A DNA stretch of 11,395 nucleotides from Candidatus Pacearchaeota archaeon CG10_big_fil_rev_8_21_14_0_10_30_48 (GCA_002763155.1 PFCU01000029.1:3404-14798); one strand, 5' to 3'. Shown: positions 5,530 to 11,385, counted from the stretch's first letter. Numbers and translations: made by a program. The notes: a model not told the origin generated them from the sequence alone.

Positions 5530-5919
5530 TTATTGAAAACCAATCCTTTTCTTTTCTTTTATGGTTAAAAATTTTGTTTTAGGGGATTTTTGTCTTATTT
5601 TCTCTTTTAATTCTCTGTCAAGTGTTGCTAAAATACATTCTTCCTGAGTGCAATACCTTAGCAAACCTGCGTCCACATCTTTTGTGCCTAAAGTGGTAAT
5701 TGTTAAATTTTTTTTCTTAATTAAAAATTCTGCTAATCTTGCAGCTTCTTTTTCAGAAGAAGTTGTTTCAGAACTTTGTTCTATTCTTTCCAGTTCGGTT
5801 AAAACTTCTAATGGAATTATTATATCTGTTATTTCTGGTATTTCTAAAAGAACGTCTACTAATTGAATTTTGTTTAAAATTGCTGAGATAATAAAATTTG
5901 TATCTAAGATTACTTTCAT
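5530..5919 (-). CDS. PIN-domain ribonuclease-like protein (archaeal Fcf1/VapC9-like)
   Basis: A 129-residue protein that is essentially one PIN domain. It begins MKVILDTNFIISAI, with acidic residue D6 in the DTN motif. Next come LEVLTELERI with E42/E44, an acid in DVDAGLL (D81/D83), and LATLDREL with D101. The four acidic positions expected for metal-dependent RNA cleavage are therefore present. A PIN gene of this type beside rpoE1 is a familiar archaeal arrangement, in which it is thought to act in rRNA processing rather than as a toxin; that role is inferred. No antitoxin-like partner lies beside it. The promoter appears to be shared with the divergent 109-aa gene. Confidence 0.9.
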   Translation of the reverse strand: MKVILDTNFIISAILNKIQLVDVLLEIPEITDIIIPLEVLTELERIEQSSETTSSEKEAARLAEFLIKKKNLTITTLGTKDVDAGLLRYCTQEECILATLDRELKEKIRQKSPKTKFLTIKEKKRIGFQ

Positions 5920-5940
5920 AATTTTGAAATGTTAAGAATC

Positions 5941-5949
5941 TTTATATAG
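5941..5949. promoter_or_regulatory. Shared, centred TATA box for two divergent genes
   Basis: The near-palindromic box TTTATATAG contains TATATA at 5943-5948. It lies 25.5 bp from the plus-strand ATG at 5971 and 26.5 bp from the minus-strand ATG at 5919. It can therefore be read at the normal distance in either direction, and no second box is needed. Confidence 0.65.
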
Positions 5950-5970
5950 TTAATCCTTATTTTTAGAAAA

Positions 5971-6300
5971 ATGAGAACTAATAAAGTTAAAAGAAAAATA
6001 TTTGAATATATCTCAAATGGATGGGATGTGCATGAAACTCAGATGAATAGTTTCCGAAGTTCATTTAGGTATGCTGTTACGAGTCCTTCAGGAAATATTT
6101 TTGTTGATAGAGATATTAGAGGAGATAATACTTGTGCTTTATGTTGTGCTAATACTACCGAAGATTGGGTTGGCTGTGATGGCGGACATTCAGATGAGGA
6201 TTTAGATGAATTAGAAAATGCACATAGAATTTATGAATTAGTTGATGAAGGAAGATATAGATTTAATATTTTTAGATATATTAAAAATATTTCTAAATAG
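5971..6300 (+). CDS. Hypothetical protein with a cysteine cluster, 109 aa
   Basis: I do not recognise this protein. It begins with a basic helix (NKVKRKIFEYIS). The middle holds a compact CALCC motif (C55, C58, C59) followed by C69 and H73 in WVGCDGGHSDED. This could bind a metal, although the spacing is not that of a known zinc ribbon that I can name. The C-terminal third has an acidic stretch (DEDLDELENAH) and then an aromatic basic end. There are no membrane segments. The ATG at 5971 is fixed by the shared divergent TATA box. It is followed after 30 bp by a gene with its own promoter. Confidence 0.7.
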   Translation: MRTNKVKRKIFEYISNGWDVHETQMNSFRSSFRYAVTSPSGNIFVDRDIRGDNTCALCCANTTEDWVGCDGGHSDEDLDELENAHRIYELVDEGRYRFNIFRYIKNISK

Positions 6301-6301
6301 G

Positions 6302-6309
6302 TTTAAATA
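6302..6309 (+). promoter_or_regulatory. TATA box of the HTH-like/PIN gene pair
   Basis: TTTAAATA is centred 25.5 bp before the ATG at 6331. It supports that ATG over the TTG at 6316, which would lie between the TATA box and the expected transcript start. Confidence 0.65.
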
Positions 6310-6330
6310 TTATGTTTGATAAGTTATTTT

Positions 6331-6888
6331 ATGCAAGAACACGAGCATGTTGTTAATGTTTTAGAAGAGGCGAAACAGGCTGCGGAAAGAGGTGATATTA
6401 TTCGACTCAAACAATTGAGCGATCAAACAATTCATTCTACGGCGATTTACCAAGATAGCGATAATATTTTAGTTGCGATTATTGTTTATTCTCTTTCTAA
6501 ACTTTTAGAACGAAGACAAAATTATTCTCCTAAAGATTTTGAAAAATATTTTAAATATTATTTAGATACAATTGATTATTCTAGAAATTGTATTAATCAA
6601 AATAATTGTCCTCTTTTTAGAGATAGAATTAAGGAGATGTTAAGTTATCGGGGGCTTTCGAGTGATTTGAAAAAAAGTGTTGGAGAAGTTTTTGAGAAAG
6701 CTAAAATTAACAAAGCTTCTAAGATTTATGAGCACGGAATTTCGATGGGTTCTACTGCCAAACTTTTAGGAATTTCTCTTTGGGATTTAACAAGTTATGT
6801 TGGACAGGGAACAATTAATGATATGAAAGAGGGGGAAACACTGAATATTCGGGCAAGAGTTAAAAAAGCGCTGGATTTTTTTGAATAA
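6331..6888 (+). CDS. Helical protein with C-terminal HTH-like segment, upstream of a PIN gene
   Basis: This 185-residue protein is almost fully helical. Residues 1-120 form an all-alpha part (EHVVNVLEEAKQAAERGDII, then LVAIIVYSLSKLLERRQ). At about 129-160 the segment KIYEHGISMGSTAKLLGISL resembles the helix-turn-helix core seen in UPF0175-type antitoxins ('L…G.IS.GKAAELLGIS'). Its stop is separated by one base from the ATG of the PIN gene, so the two are surely cotranscribed. Order and pairing resemble a UPF0175–DUF3368 toxin-antitoxin module, but the long N-terminal helical part is not standard. It may be a regulator or partner of the nuclease. The start is chosen from the TATA spacing; a TTG five codons upstream is rejected. 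Confidence 0.65.
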   Translation: MQEHEHVVNVLEEAKQAAERGDIIRLKQLSDQTIHSTAIYQDSDNILVAIIVYSLSKLLERRQNYSPKDFEKYFKYYLDTIDYSRNCINQNNCPLFRDRIKEMLSYRGLSSDLKKSVGEVFEKAKINKASKIYEHGISMGSTAKLLGISLWDLTSYVGQGTINDMKEGETLNIRARVKKALDFFE

Positions 6889-6889
6889 A

Positions 6890-7564
6890 ATGGAAAAAGC
6901 AATAATTTTTGATTCAGGGACGTTGATTACTTTATCTATGAATGATCTTTTAGAGATGCTACGAGAATTGAAAAAAAAGTTTGGCGGGAAATTTATTATT
7001 ACTAAAGAAGTTGAAAATGAAATTGTTACAAAGCCAATGAAAATTAAGAGATTTAAATTAGGAGCTATGCGTTTGAAAAAATTAATTGAAGATAAAACTT
7101 TGGAATTTCCTGATGCGTTAGGTATTTCTCAAAATGAGATTTCAAAAATTGCGAGTTCTATTTTGAAAGATGCGAATGCTATGTTTATTGCTCAAAAAAG
7201 ACCTGTGCATATTATTGATCTCGGGGAGGCTTCTATTATGGCTTTAAGTAAATTGCTTCGCAATAAAAAAATAGCTAATTTAATTGCGATGGATGAACGC
7301 ACTACTAGGATGCTTTGTGAGAAACCTCAGAATTTGGAAAGACTTTTAAGTAAAAAATTACATATGAAAGTTATTCAACAGAAACAGGGTAATCGTGATT
7401 TTTATCGAGGGGATTTTATTCGTAGTACTGAATTAATTTTTGTTGCATATAAAAAAGGAATTCTTCCAAAAAATAAAGATTTGTTGGATGCAATGTTGTA
7501 TGCTGCAAAATTTAAAGGCGCTGCGATTTCTTCTGATGAAATTAAAATTATGGAAAGATTATAG
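6890..7564 (+). CDS. PIN-domain nuclease-like protein, DUF3368-like
   Basis: The 224-residue protein begins KAIIFDSGTLITLSMNDLLE, with the first acid at D8. Then come ITKEVENEIV (E40/E44), IIDLGEASIMALSKLL (E113, the 'GEAxxIxLA' motif) and LIAMDERTTRMLCE (D135). The C-terminal part, FIRSTELIFVAYKKGILPKN followed by KDLLDAM, matches the 'GTLGVLL.AKRRGLI….LLD.L' end of DUF3368-type PIN proteins. An insertion of about 40 residues (50-90) lies between the first two conserved parts. The start is the ATG at 6890, one base after the upstream stop. The product is probably a metal-dependent RNase working with the helical protein encoded upstream. Whether it is a toxin or a housekeeping enzyme cannot be decided here. 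Confidence 0.78.
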   Translation: MEKAIIFDSGTLITLSMNDLLEMLRELKKKFGGKFIITKEVENEIVTKPMKIKRFKLGAMRLKKLIEDKTLEFPDALGISQNEISKIASSILKDANAMFIAQKRPVHIIDLGEASIMALSKLLRNKKIANLIAMDERTTRMLCEKPQNLERLLSKKLHMKVIQQKQGNRDFYRGDFIRSTELIFVAYKKGILPKNKDLLDAMLYAAKFKGAAISSDEIKIMERL

Positions 7565-7569
7565 AAAGG

Positions 7570-7576
7570 TTTTTAG
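7570..7576 (+). promoter_or_regulatory. Weak TATA box before the 50-aa ORF
   Basis: TTTTTAG is centred 26 bp before the ATG at 7599. It is weaker than the other boxes but at the same spacing. Confidence 0.35.
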
Positions 7577-7598
7577 CTTCTCTTTTAATTAACTAACT

Positions 7599-7751
7599 AT
7601 GCCTAACTTAGAAACAATTTTACTTACTGGATGGGTTGTTAAAAATGCTATTACTAAATCGCTTACGCTTTATTATTTTAGAGAACCTTTGAAGAGAAAA
7701 TATTCTGGTTGTAAGGATAAAGTTCGAGGGTATTTTTATAGAGATAGATAA
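7599..7751 (+). CDS. Small protein, 50 aa, unknown
   Basis: This short ORF encodes MPNLETILLTGWVVKNAITK and a further 30 residues ending in GYFYRDR. The N-terminal 25 residues are moderately hydrophobic; the C-terminal half is basic (LKRKYSGCKDKVR). The evidence that it is real is threefold: a TATA-like box at the usual 26-bp distance, codon use like its neighbours, and a position filling the gap between the PIN gene and tRNA-Trp. Its stop codon touches the TATA box of the tRNA gene. It could be a membrane-associated or ribosome-associated small protein; no family is recognised. Confidence 0.45.
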   Translation: MPNLETILLTGWVVKNAITKSLTLYYFREPLKRKYSGCKDKVRGYFYRDR

Positions 7752-7752
7752 T

Positions 7753-7761
7753 ATTATAAAT
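7753..7761 (+). promoter_or_regulatory. TATA box of tRNA-Trp
   Basis: ATTATAAAT is centred 27 bp before the first base of the tRNA. This places transcription start at or next to the mature 5' end. Confidence 0.55.
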
Positions 7762-7783
7762 TCCTTTTTTCTAAAGATTTTGA

Positions 7784-7854
7784 GGGTGCATAGTTTAATG
7801 GTAAAATGGCCGGCTCCAGCCCGGCAGCTGGGGGTTCGATTCCTCCTGCGCCCA
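7784..7854 (+). tRNA. tRNA-Trp (anticodon CCA)
   Basis: A complete cloverleaf of 71 bases. The acceptor stem is GGGTGCA/TGCGCCC with one U-G pair. The D stem is GTTT/AAAT, with the loop containing GG. The anticodon stem is GCCGG/CCGGC, with loop CTCCAGC and anticodon CCA at 7816-7818. The variable loop is four bases. The T stem is GGGGG/CCTCC with loop TTCGATT. Discriminator A73 fits archaeal tRNA-Trp, and the 3' CCA is not encoded. There is no intron in the anticodon loop, whereas archaeal tRNA-Trp often carries one. The last 11 bases of the tRNA plus the two following form a 13-bp direct repeat found again at 8054-8066. Confidence 0.95.
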
Positions 7855-7856
7855 TT
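7844..7856 (+). repeat. 13-bp direct repeat, left copy (tRNA-Trp 3' end)
   Basis: TCCTGCGCCCATT covers the end of the T stem, the acceptor 3' strand and the discriminator of tRNA-Trp. The identical right copy lies 210 bp downstream at 8054-8066. Duplication of a tRNA 3' end is the usual mark of an integration (att) site. Confidence 0.85.
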
Positions 7857-7863
7857 CTCGTCG

Positions 7864-7932
7864 GAATCAAACCCTTAATTTTCTTAAACGAAAATCAAAA
7901 AACATTTTTGATGTTTTAGGGGAATTCGATTC
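7864..7932 (+). repeat. Structured repeat unit 1 downstream of tRNA-Trp
   Basis: The outer stem joins GAATCAAACCC (7864-7874) to GGG-AA-TTCGATTC (7920-7932), with one A·C mismatch and a bulged AA. Inside are hairpin A (ATTTTC 7878-7883, loop of six, GAAAAT 7890-7895) and hairpin B (AAAACAT 7899-7905, loop TTTTG, ATGTTTT 7911-7917). The last 20 bases (7913-7932) recur exactly at 7987-8006. Confidence 0.7.
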
Positions 7933-7940
7933 ACACTCCT

Positions 7941-8005
7941 AATCGAACCCAATTTCTACGAAATTAAAAACAAATCTTTCAGATTCGTTTTAGGGGAATT
8001 CGATT
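7941..8005 (+). repeat. Structured repeat unit 2 downstream of tRNA-Trp
   Basis: The outer stem AATCGAACCC (7941-7950) pairs fully with GGG-AA-TTCGATT (7994-8005), keeping the same AA bulge as unit 1. Hairpin A is AATTTC, loop TAC, GAAATT (7951-7965). Hairpin B is AATCT, loop TTC, AGATT (7973-7985). The hairpin B stem shares almost no sequence with unit 1 but is still paired. Confidence 0.7.
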
Positions 8006-8053
8006 CCTCTGTGTCAAATCAAAGATTCGATGCCGAGAATGTTAGTTCTCGTT

Positions 8054-8066
8054 TCCTGCGCCCATT
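8054..8066 (+). repeat. 13-bp direct repeat, right copy (duplicated tRNA 3' end)
   Basis: Exact copy of the tRNA-Trp 3' end TCCTGCGCCCATT. No 5' tRNA part precedes it, so it is not a second tRNA gene. It is the right border of the 210-bp interval holding the structured units. Confidence 0.85.
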
Positions 8067-8078
8067 TTAAATCTCACC

Positions 8079-8118
8079 ACCAATTTTCCTATAGAAAATT
8101 AAAAACAAAAAATTTAGG
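8079..8118 (+). repeat. Decayed structured repeat unit 3
   Basis: This copy reads ACC, then a perfect 7-bp hairpin A (AATTTTC 8082-8088, loop CTATA, GAAAATT 8094-8100), then AAAAACAAA as in unit 2, then TTTAGG. Hairpin B is missing and the outer stem is reduced to CC/GG. It lies outside the 13-bp direct repeats. Confidence 0.45.
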
Positions 8119-8124
8119 CTCTGA

Positions 8125-8132
8125 TTTTTAAA
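8125..8132 (+). promoter_or_regulatory. TATA box of the MFS transporter gene
   Basis: TTTTTAAA is centred 25.5 bp before the ATG at 8154, just after repeat unit 3. Confidence 0.6.
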
Positions 8133-8153
8133 CTATAACATTTTATTAGATAA

Positions 8154-9536
8154 ATGGAAGAGGAAAAATTAAAAGAAAAATCTTTGAAACTATCAATTAA
8201 AGAAGGGAGTGCAACTGCTCTTATGTCTGGAGCTGGAGAGTCTTATATAATTCCGTATGCTTTAGCATTGAATGCCTCGAATTTTCAAATAGGTTTTATG
8301 ACAAGTTTTGTTGGTTTGTTTTCTGCGTTATCACAAATTTTTGGAAGTAAATTAGTTTACAAACATAAAAGAAAAAAAATAATTATTCCCGCTGTTTTTT
8401 TTCAGGCGACTTCATGGATTTTAATTGTGTTACTTACTTTGCTTACAATAAAAGGCTATGTCAGTGTTTATGCTCCGTTGATTTTAGTCATTCTTTATAG
8501 TTTATATGGAATTTCTGGAGGGGTTGGAGGTCCTGCGTGGTTTTCATTGATGGGAGATTTAGTTCACGAGAAAAAACGTGGAGATTATTTTTCAAAGAGA
8601 AATAAAATAGTCGGTTTTATCACTATGATTGTTACTCTTATCTCTGCTATTTTTTTAGATTACACTAAAGAGTTAGGTTTTGTTTTATTCGGTTTTATAA
8701 TTTTGTTTTTGATTGCAGCTATTGGAAGATATATTTCTGCTTTTCTTTTATCTCGTCATTATGAGCCAAATTCTAAAATAGAAAAAGAATCTTATTTTGG
8801 TTTTGTTCAGTTTATAAAAAACGCCCCAAAAAATAATTTTGGAAAATTTGTTATTTATGTCGGTTTGATAAATCTTGCAACTAATTTTGCAGGCCCATTT
8901 TTCGCAGTTTATATGTTAAAGGATTTACACTATAGTTATTTGTGGTTTATTTTAGTGAATCTTTCTGGAACGCTTTTTACAATTATTGCAATGCCTTTTT
9001 GGGGAAAGATTGGAGATAAATATGGTAATAGAAGACTTTTGCAAATTGGTGGGGTGATTATAACCTTTTCCCCGATACTCTGGATAGTTTCTGGTAATCC
9101 TATTTATTTAATTTTTTCAGGTCAGTTACTTTCAGGAATTGGTTGGGCTGCGTTTAATCTTGGTGCATCTAATTTTATTTATGATGCTGTGACTCCCCAA
9201 AGAAGAGCAATTTGTGTGGCTTACTTCACTTTAATAAATGGATTGGGTGTATTTATCGGAGCTTCTCTTGGAGGAATCTTTGCGCAATTTGTTCAGATTG
9301 GTTCGATTAACACTCTCTTAATTATTTTCCTTCTTTCAGGACTTATGAGAGGAATAATTTCGTTAATCTTTCTTCCAAAGATAAAAGAAGTTAGAAAAGA
9401 TTATCAACCAATTCTAGATATTAATTTATTATCTTTTGCATCTTTCTTAACTCCACGTCCATTTTTTAGTATATTTAGGGGAATAAGAAATACAATTATC
9501 TTTGCTAGTTTGAAAAAAGAAAATAAAACCAATTGA
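8154..9536 (+). CDS. Major facilitator superfamily transporter
   Basis: A 460-residue membrane transporter with about twelve hydrophobic segments in two halves. The loop between the second and third segments (SKLVYKHKRKK, about 65-75) is basic, as expected for the cytoplasmic face. The second half carries a clear motif A, GKIGDKYGNRR (284-294). The motif PAWFSLMGDLVHEKKRGDYF (127-146) is common in a group of uncharacterised MFS proteins in bacteria and archaea. The C-terminal 40 residues after the last segment are hydrophilic. The substrate cannot be told from sequence. It has its own TATA box, and the acyltransferase gene 37 bp downstream also has one, so a strict operon is unlikely. Length is normal for the family. 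Confidence 0.94.
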   Translation: MEEEKLKEKSLKLSIKEGSATALMSGAGESYIIPYALALNASNFQIGFMTSFVGLFSALSQIFGSKLVYKHKRKKIIIPAVFFQATSWILIVLLTLLTIKGYVSVYAPLILVILYSLYGISGGVGGPAWFSLMGDLVHEKKRGDYFSKRNKIVGFITMIVTLISAIFLDYTKELGFVLFGFIILFLIAAIGRYISAFLLSRHYEPNSKIEKESYFGFVQFIKNAPKNNFGKFVIYVGLINLATNFAGPFFAVYMLKDLHYSYLWFILVNLSGTLFTIIAMPFWGKIGDKYGNRRLLQIGGVIITFSPILWIVSGNPIYLIFSGQLLSGIGWAAFNLGASNFIYDAVTPQRRAICVAYFTLINGLGVFIGASLGGIFAQFVQIGSINTLLIIFLLSGLMRGIISLIFLPKIKEVRKDYQPILDINLLSFASFLTPRPFFSIFRGIRNTIIFASLKKENKTN

Positions 9537-9544
9537 CCTTAAAA

Positions 9545-9552
9545 TTTAAAAA
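9545..9552 (+). promoter_or_regulatory. TATA box of the acyltransferase gene
   Basis: TTTAAAAA is centred 25.5 bp before the ATG at 9574, directly after the MFS stop codon. Confidence 0.5.
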
Positions 9553-9573
9553 CTAATTTATTTTAAGCGGTTT

Positions 9574-10785
9574 ATGGGAGATTATAAAATTTTAGAATTT
9601 GAAGAAGATAAAAGTTTGTCTTATGAAAAACAAGATGATTATTTAATTAAGAATTGTAATTTTCTTCATAGGCACGCAAAATTAGTTAAATTGTTGAGAC
9701 CGATTTGGTGTGAAAATGTTTTTGTTAATGGCTTGGAAAATATTAATTCGACTAAAAAACCTATATTGTTTATTTTAAATCACCGAGGGTATTATGATAT
9801 TTTAGACCTTTTGCCTGTTTGGAGTGAAATTTCAAATCCGCCAGCTATTTCAATTGTTGGAAGGGATAATTATACTAAAATTAAATCTTTGGATTTTTTA
9901 TTTAATTCATATATTTCTCCTGTTTTGAGTTCTATAAAAAGAATTTCCACCGATAATCTTTACGATTCGGATAAAGAACAAAGAGAACATAATGAAAAAA
10001 GAATGATTCAAGTTCAAGAATTTATGGAAAATGGTTCTTGTAGTGCAATTCTTCCTGAAGGGACAAGCAGAACAAATGGAGCTATTAATAATTTAAAAAA
10101 GTGGGGTGTTTGGAGGTTGTCCCATAAACGAGAAAAGGGAGATGTAAAATATATTGTTAATCTTTTACCTGTCGGAAATACGAGCGAGTTAATGCTTTCT
10201 AAATGGAATAGACATTTAACTTATGCAAATGTTGGAAAAGAATTTCATTATGCGCCTAGTGAATTTTTTGAAGGAGAAACTTTAGATGAATATTTTAAAA
10301 GAGATATGAATAATTTTTCTTCGATTGTTAAAAATAAATTGATTGAATTACAGACGATTACAATGTCTCAAATTGGAGGATTATATTTGACGAAAATTTT
10401 TAATCAAGTTGGGGATTTATTTGGGAAAGATGGATTATCTCGAGCGATAAATGAAAGTTACAATCGTTTAAATGAAATTGCTGATAATCGCTCATTATTC
10501 TTAGATAATAACTTTCTAAATGAATTTGAAACAAGAGAGATGTTTGAAAGATATTTCTCTAATTTAAAAAAACAAGAATATATCTCAAGCTTTGATGATG
10601 TTTTGCATCAAATAAATATTAATCATTTTTTTGAAATACCAGACAATTCTCATTATAAAAAAGAAAATCCTCAAAGATATATGATTAACGGTTTGTTAGA
10701 TATTGCGAAGAATAGGCCTGCTGTTAAAAGGAGTTTGGAAGCGAGTTTGAATATTCCTGATTTAAATAAGTTTGAAATTAGATAA
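9574..10785 (+). CDS. PlsC-like (1-acylglycerol-3-phosphate) acyltransferase family protein
   Basis: The catalytic part has FILNHRGYYDILDLL (66-80), containing the H-x4-D pair H70/D75. It also has SIKRISTD (120-127), ILPEGTSRTNG (159-169), which is the 'FPEGTRS' glycerol-phosphate-binding motif, and LLPVGN (197-202). Together these are the four blocks of the PlsC/LPLAT superfamily. At 403 residues it is much longer than a usual PlsC (about 240). The C-terminal 170 residues are hydrophilic and helical, of unknown role. No clear membrane segment is seen. Archaeal membranes use isoprenoid ethers, so the acceptor or donor may differ from classical PlsC. The family assignment is firm; the substrate is not. 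Confidence 0.88.
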   Translation: MGDYKILEFEEDKSLSYEKQDDYLIKNCNFLHRHAKLVKLLRPIWCENVFVNGLENINSTKKPILFILNHRGYYDILDLLPVWSEISNPPAISIVGRDNYTKIKSLDFLFNSYISPVLSSIKRISTDNLYDSDKEQREHNEKRMIQVQEFMENGSCSAILPEGTSRTNGAINNLKKWGVWRLSHKREKGDVKYIVNLLPVGNTSELMLSKWNRHLTYANVGKEFHYAPSEFFEGETLDEYFKRDMNNFSSIVKNKLIELQTITMSQIGGLYLTKIFNQVGDLFGKDGLSRAINESYNRLNEIADNRSLFLDNNFLNEFETREMFERYFSNLKKQEYISSFDDVLHQININHFFEIPDNSHYKKENPQRYMINGLLDIAKNRPAVKRSLEASLNIPDLNKFEIR

Positions 10786-10794
10786 ATTTACAAA
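10786..10794 (+). promoter_or_regulatory. Weak TATA box of tyw3
   Basis: ATTTACAAA is centred 26 bp before the ATG at 10816. The sequence is degenerate but the spacing is right. Confidence 0.35.
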
Positions 10795-10815
10795 CTCTAT
10801 TTTTCTTAAGAATTC

Positions 10816-11385
10816 ATGGTAAGAGATCATTTTGCTTATAGAAAAAGTGAACAATTGAAGAAAGGAGATAAATCACTTAAACAAAGTTGGGATTTGCGAA
10901 TAAATAAATTATGTGAGAAAATAAATAATAGCGAAGATTATTACACTACTTCTTCGTGTTCTGGAAGGGTTGTTATTTTGAGAGATTTCTTAGAAAAATT
11001 AAATGACCTTTTTATTTTTGTTAGTCACAATGAAATTTCATTTGAAAAGTTGAAATTGATTTTAGAAAAATTAGAAGGCGACGATTTAATTTATTTTAAA
11101 CAAGATCCGGTTATAATTCATGTTGCTTGTCGGAGTTTAGAAGATGCACAAAAATTAATTGATATTGCTTCAAGAGAGGCAGGATGGAAACGTTGTGGAA
11201 TTATTGGAAGTGATAAAAGATTTGTTGTTGAACTTAATACTACTGAAAAATTAGAATTTCCAATTTTTCAAAATGGAAAAATTTTAGTTGATGATGATTA
11301 TTTGAAATTAATTGTTTTAGAAGCTAATAAAAAATTGAATCAGTGTTGGGACAAAATTGAGAGACTGGAAAAGTTGATAAATTAA
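10816..11385 (+). CDS. taw3: tRNA-Phe wybutosine-pathway methyltransferase Tyw3/Taw3
   Basis: This enzyme N4-methylates the modified G37 of tRNA-Phe (the yW-86 to yW-72 step) in wybutosine-type synthesis, using S-adenosylmethionine. The 189-residue length fits archaeal members. The signature DYYTTSSCSGRVVIL (41-55) is diagnostic. Before it are D-K-S (18-20) and WDLRINKLCEKIN in the expected order. After it, VIIHVACRSLEDAQKLIDIA and the following SREAGWKRCGIIG form the second conserved block. A weak TATA box lies 26 bp upstream, and the gap to the acyltransferase is 30 bp. No other wybutosine gene is in the window. The stop at 11383-11385 falls ten bases before the window end, so the gene is complete. 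Confidence 0.95.
   Translation: MVRDHFAYRKSEQLKKGDKSLKQSWDLRINKLCEKINNSEDYYTTSSCSGRVVILRDFLEKLNDLFIFVSHNEISFEKLKLILEKLEGDDLIYFKQDPVIIHVACRSLEDAQKLIDIASREAGWKRCGIIGSDKRFVVELNTTEKLEFPIFQNGKILVDDDYLKLIVLEANKKLNQCWDKIERLEKLIN

Larger units (their letters stand above)
7853..8041. repeat. Terminal inverted repeats around the two repeat units
   Basis: CATTCTCG (7853-7860) is matched by CGAGAATG (8034-8041), with GGAATC and GATTC as inner extensions. Both structured units lie between these arms. The right arm also forms a local hairpin CGAGAA/TTCTCG at 8035-8051. Confidence 0.6.

Noticed and set aside
5576..5585. Another GTTTTAGGGG, as in the repeat units
   Set aside because: It lies inside the PIN coding region, without AACCC, hairpin A or hairpin B in order, so it is taken as coincidence.
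5648..5866. Plus-strand ORF of 72 codons
   Set aside because: It is antisense to the PIN-domain gene, which has all catalytic residues and a promoter.
7864..8006. CRISPR array
   Set aside because: Only two good units about 75 bp apart, with internal hairpins and variable stems; there are no repeat-spacer alternation and no cas genes.
7855..8053. Archaeal tRNA intron in the tRNA-Trp T arm
   Set aside because: The uninterrupted 7784-7854 sequence already folds into a full tRNA, and no convincing bulge-helix-bulge motif was found at the edges.
8045..8064. Second tRNA gene or split-tRNA 3' half
   Set aside because: It ends like tRNA-Trp (CCTGCGCCCA) but has no T stem, anticodon arm or matching 5' half; it is best read as a duplicated 3' end.
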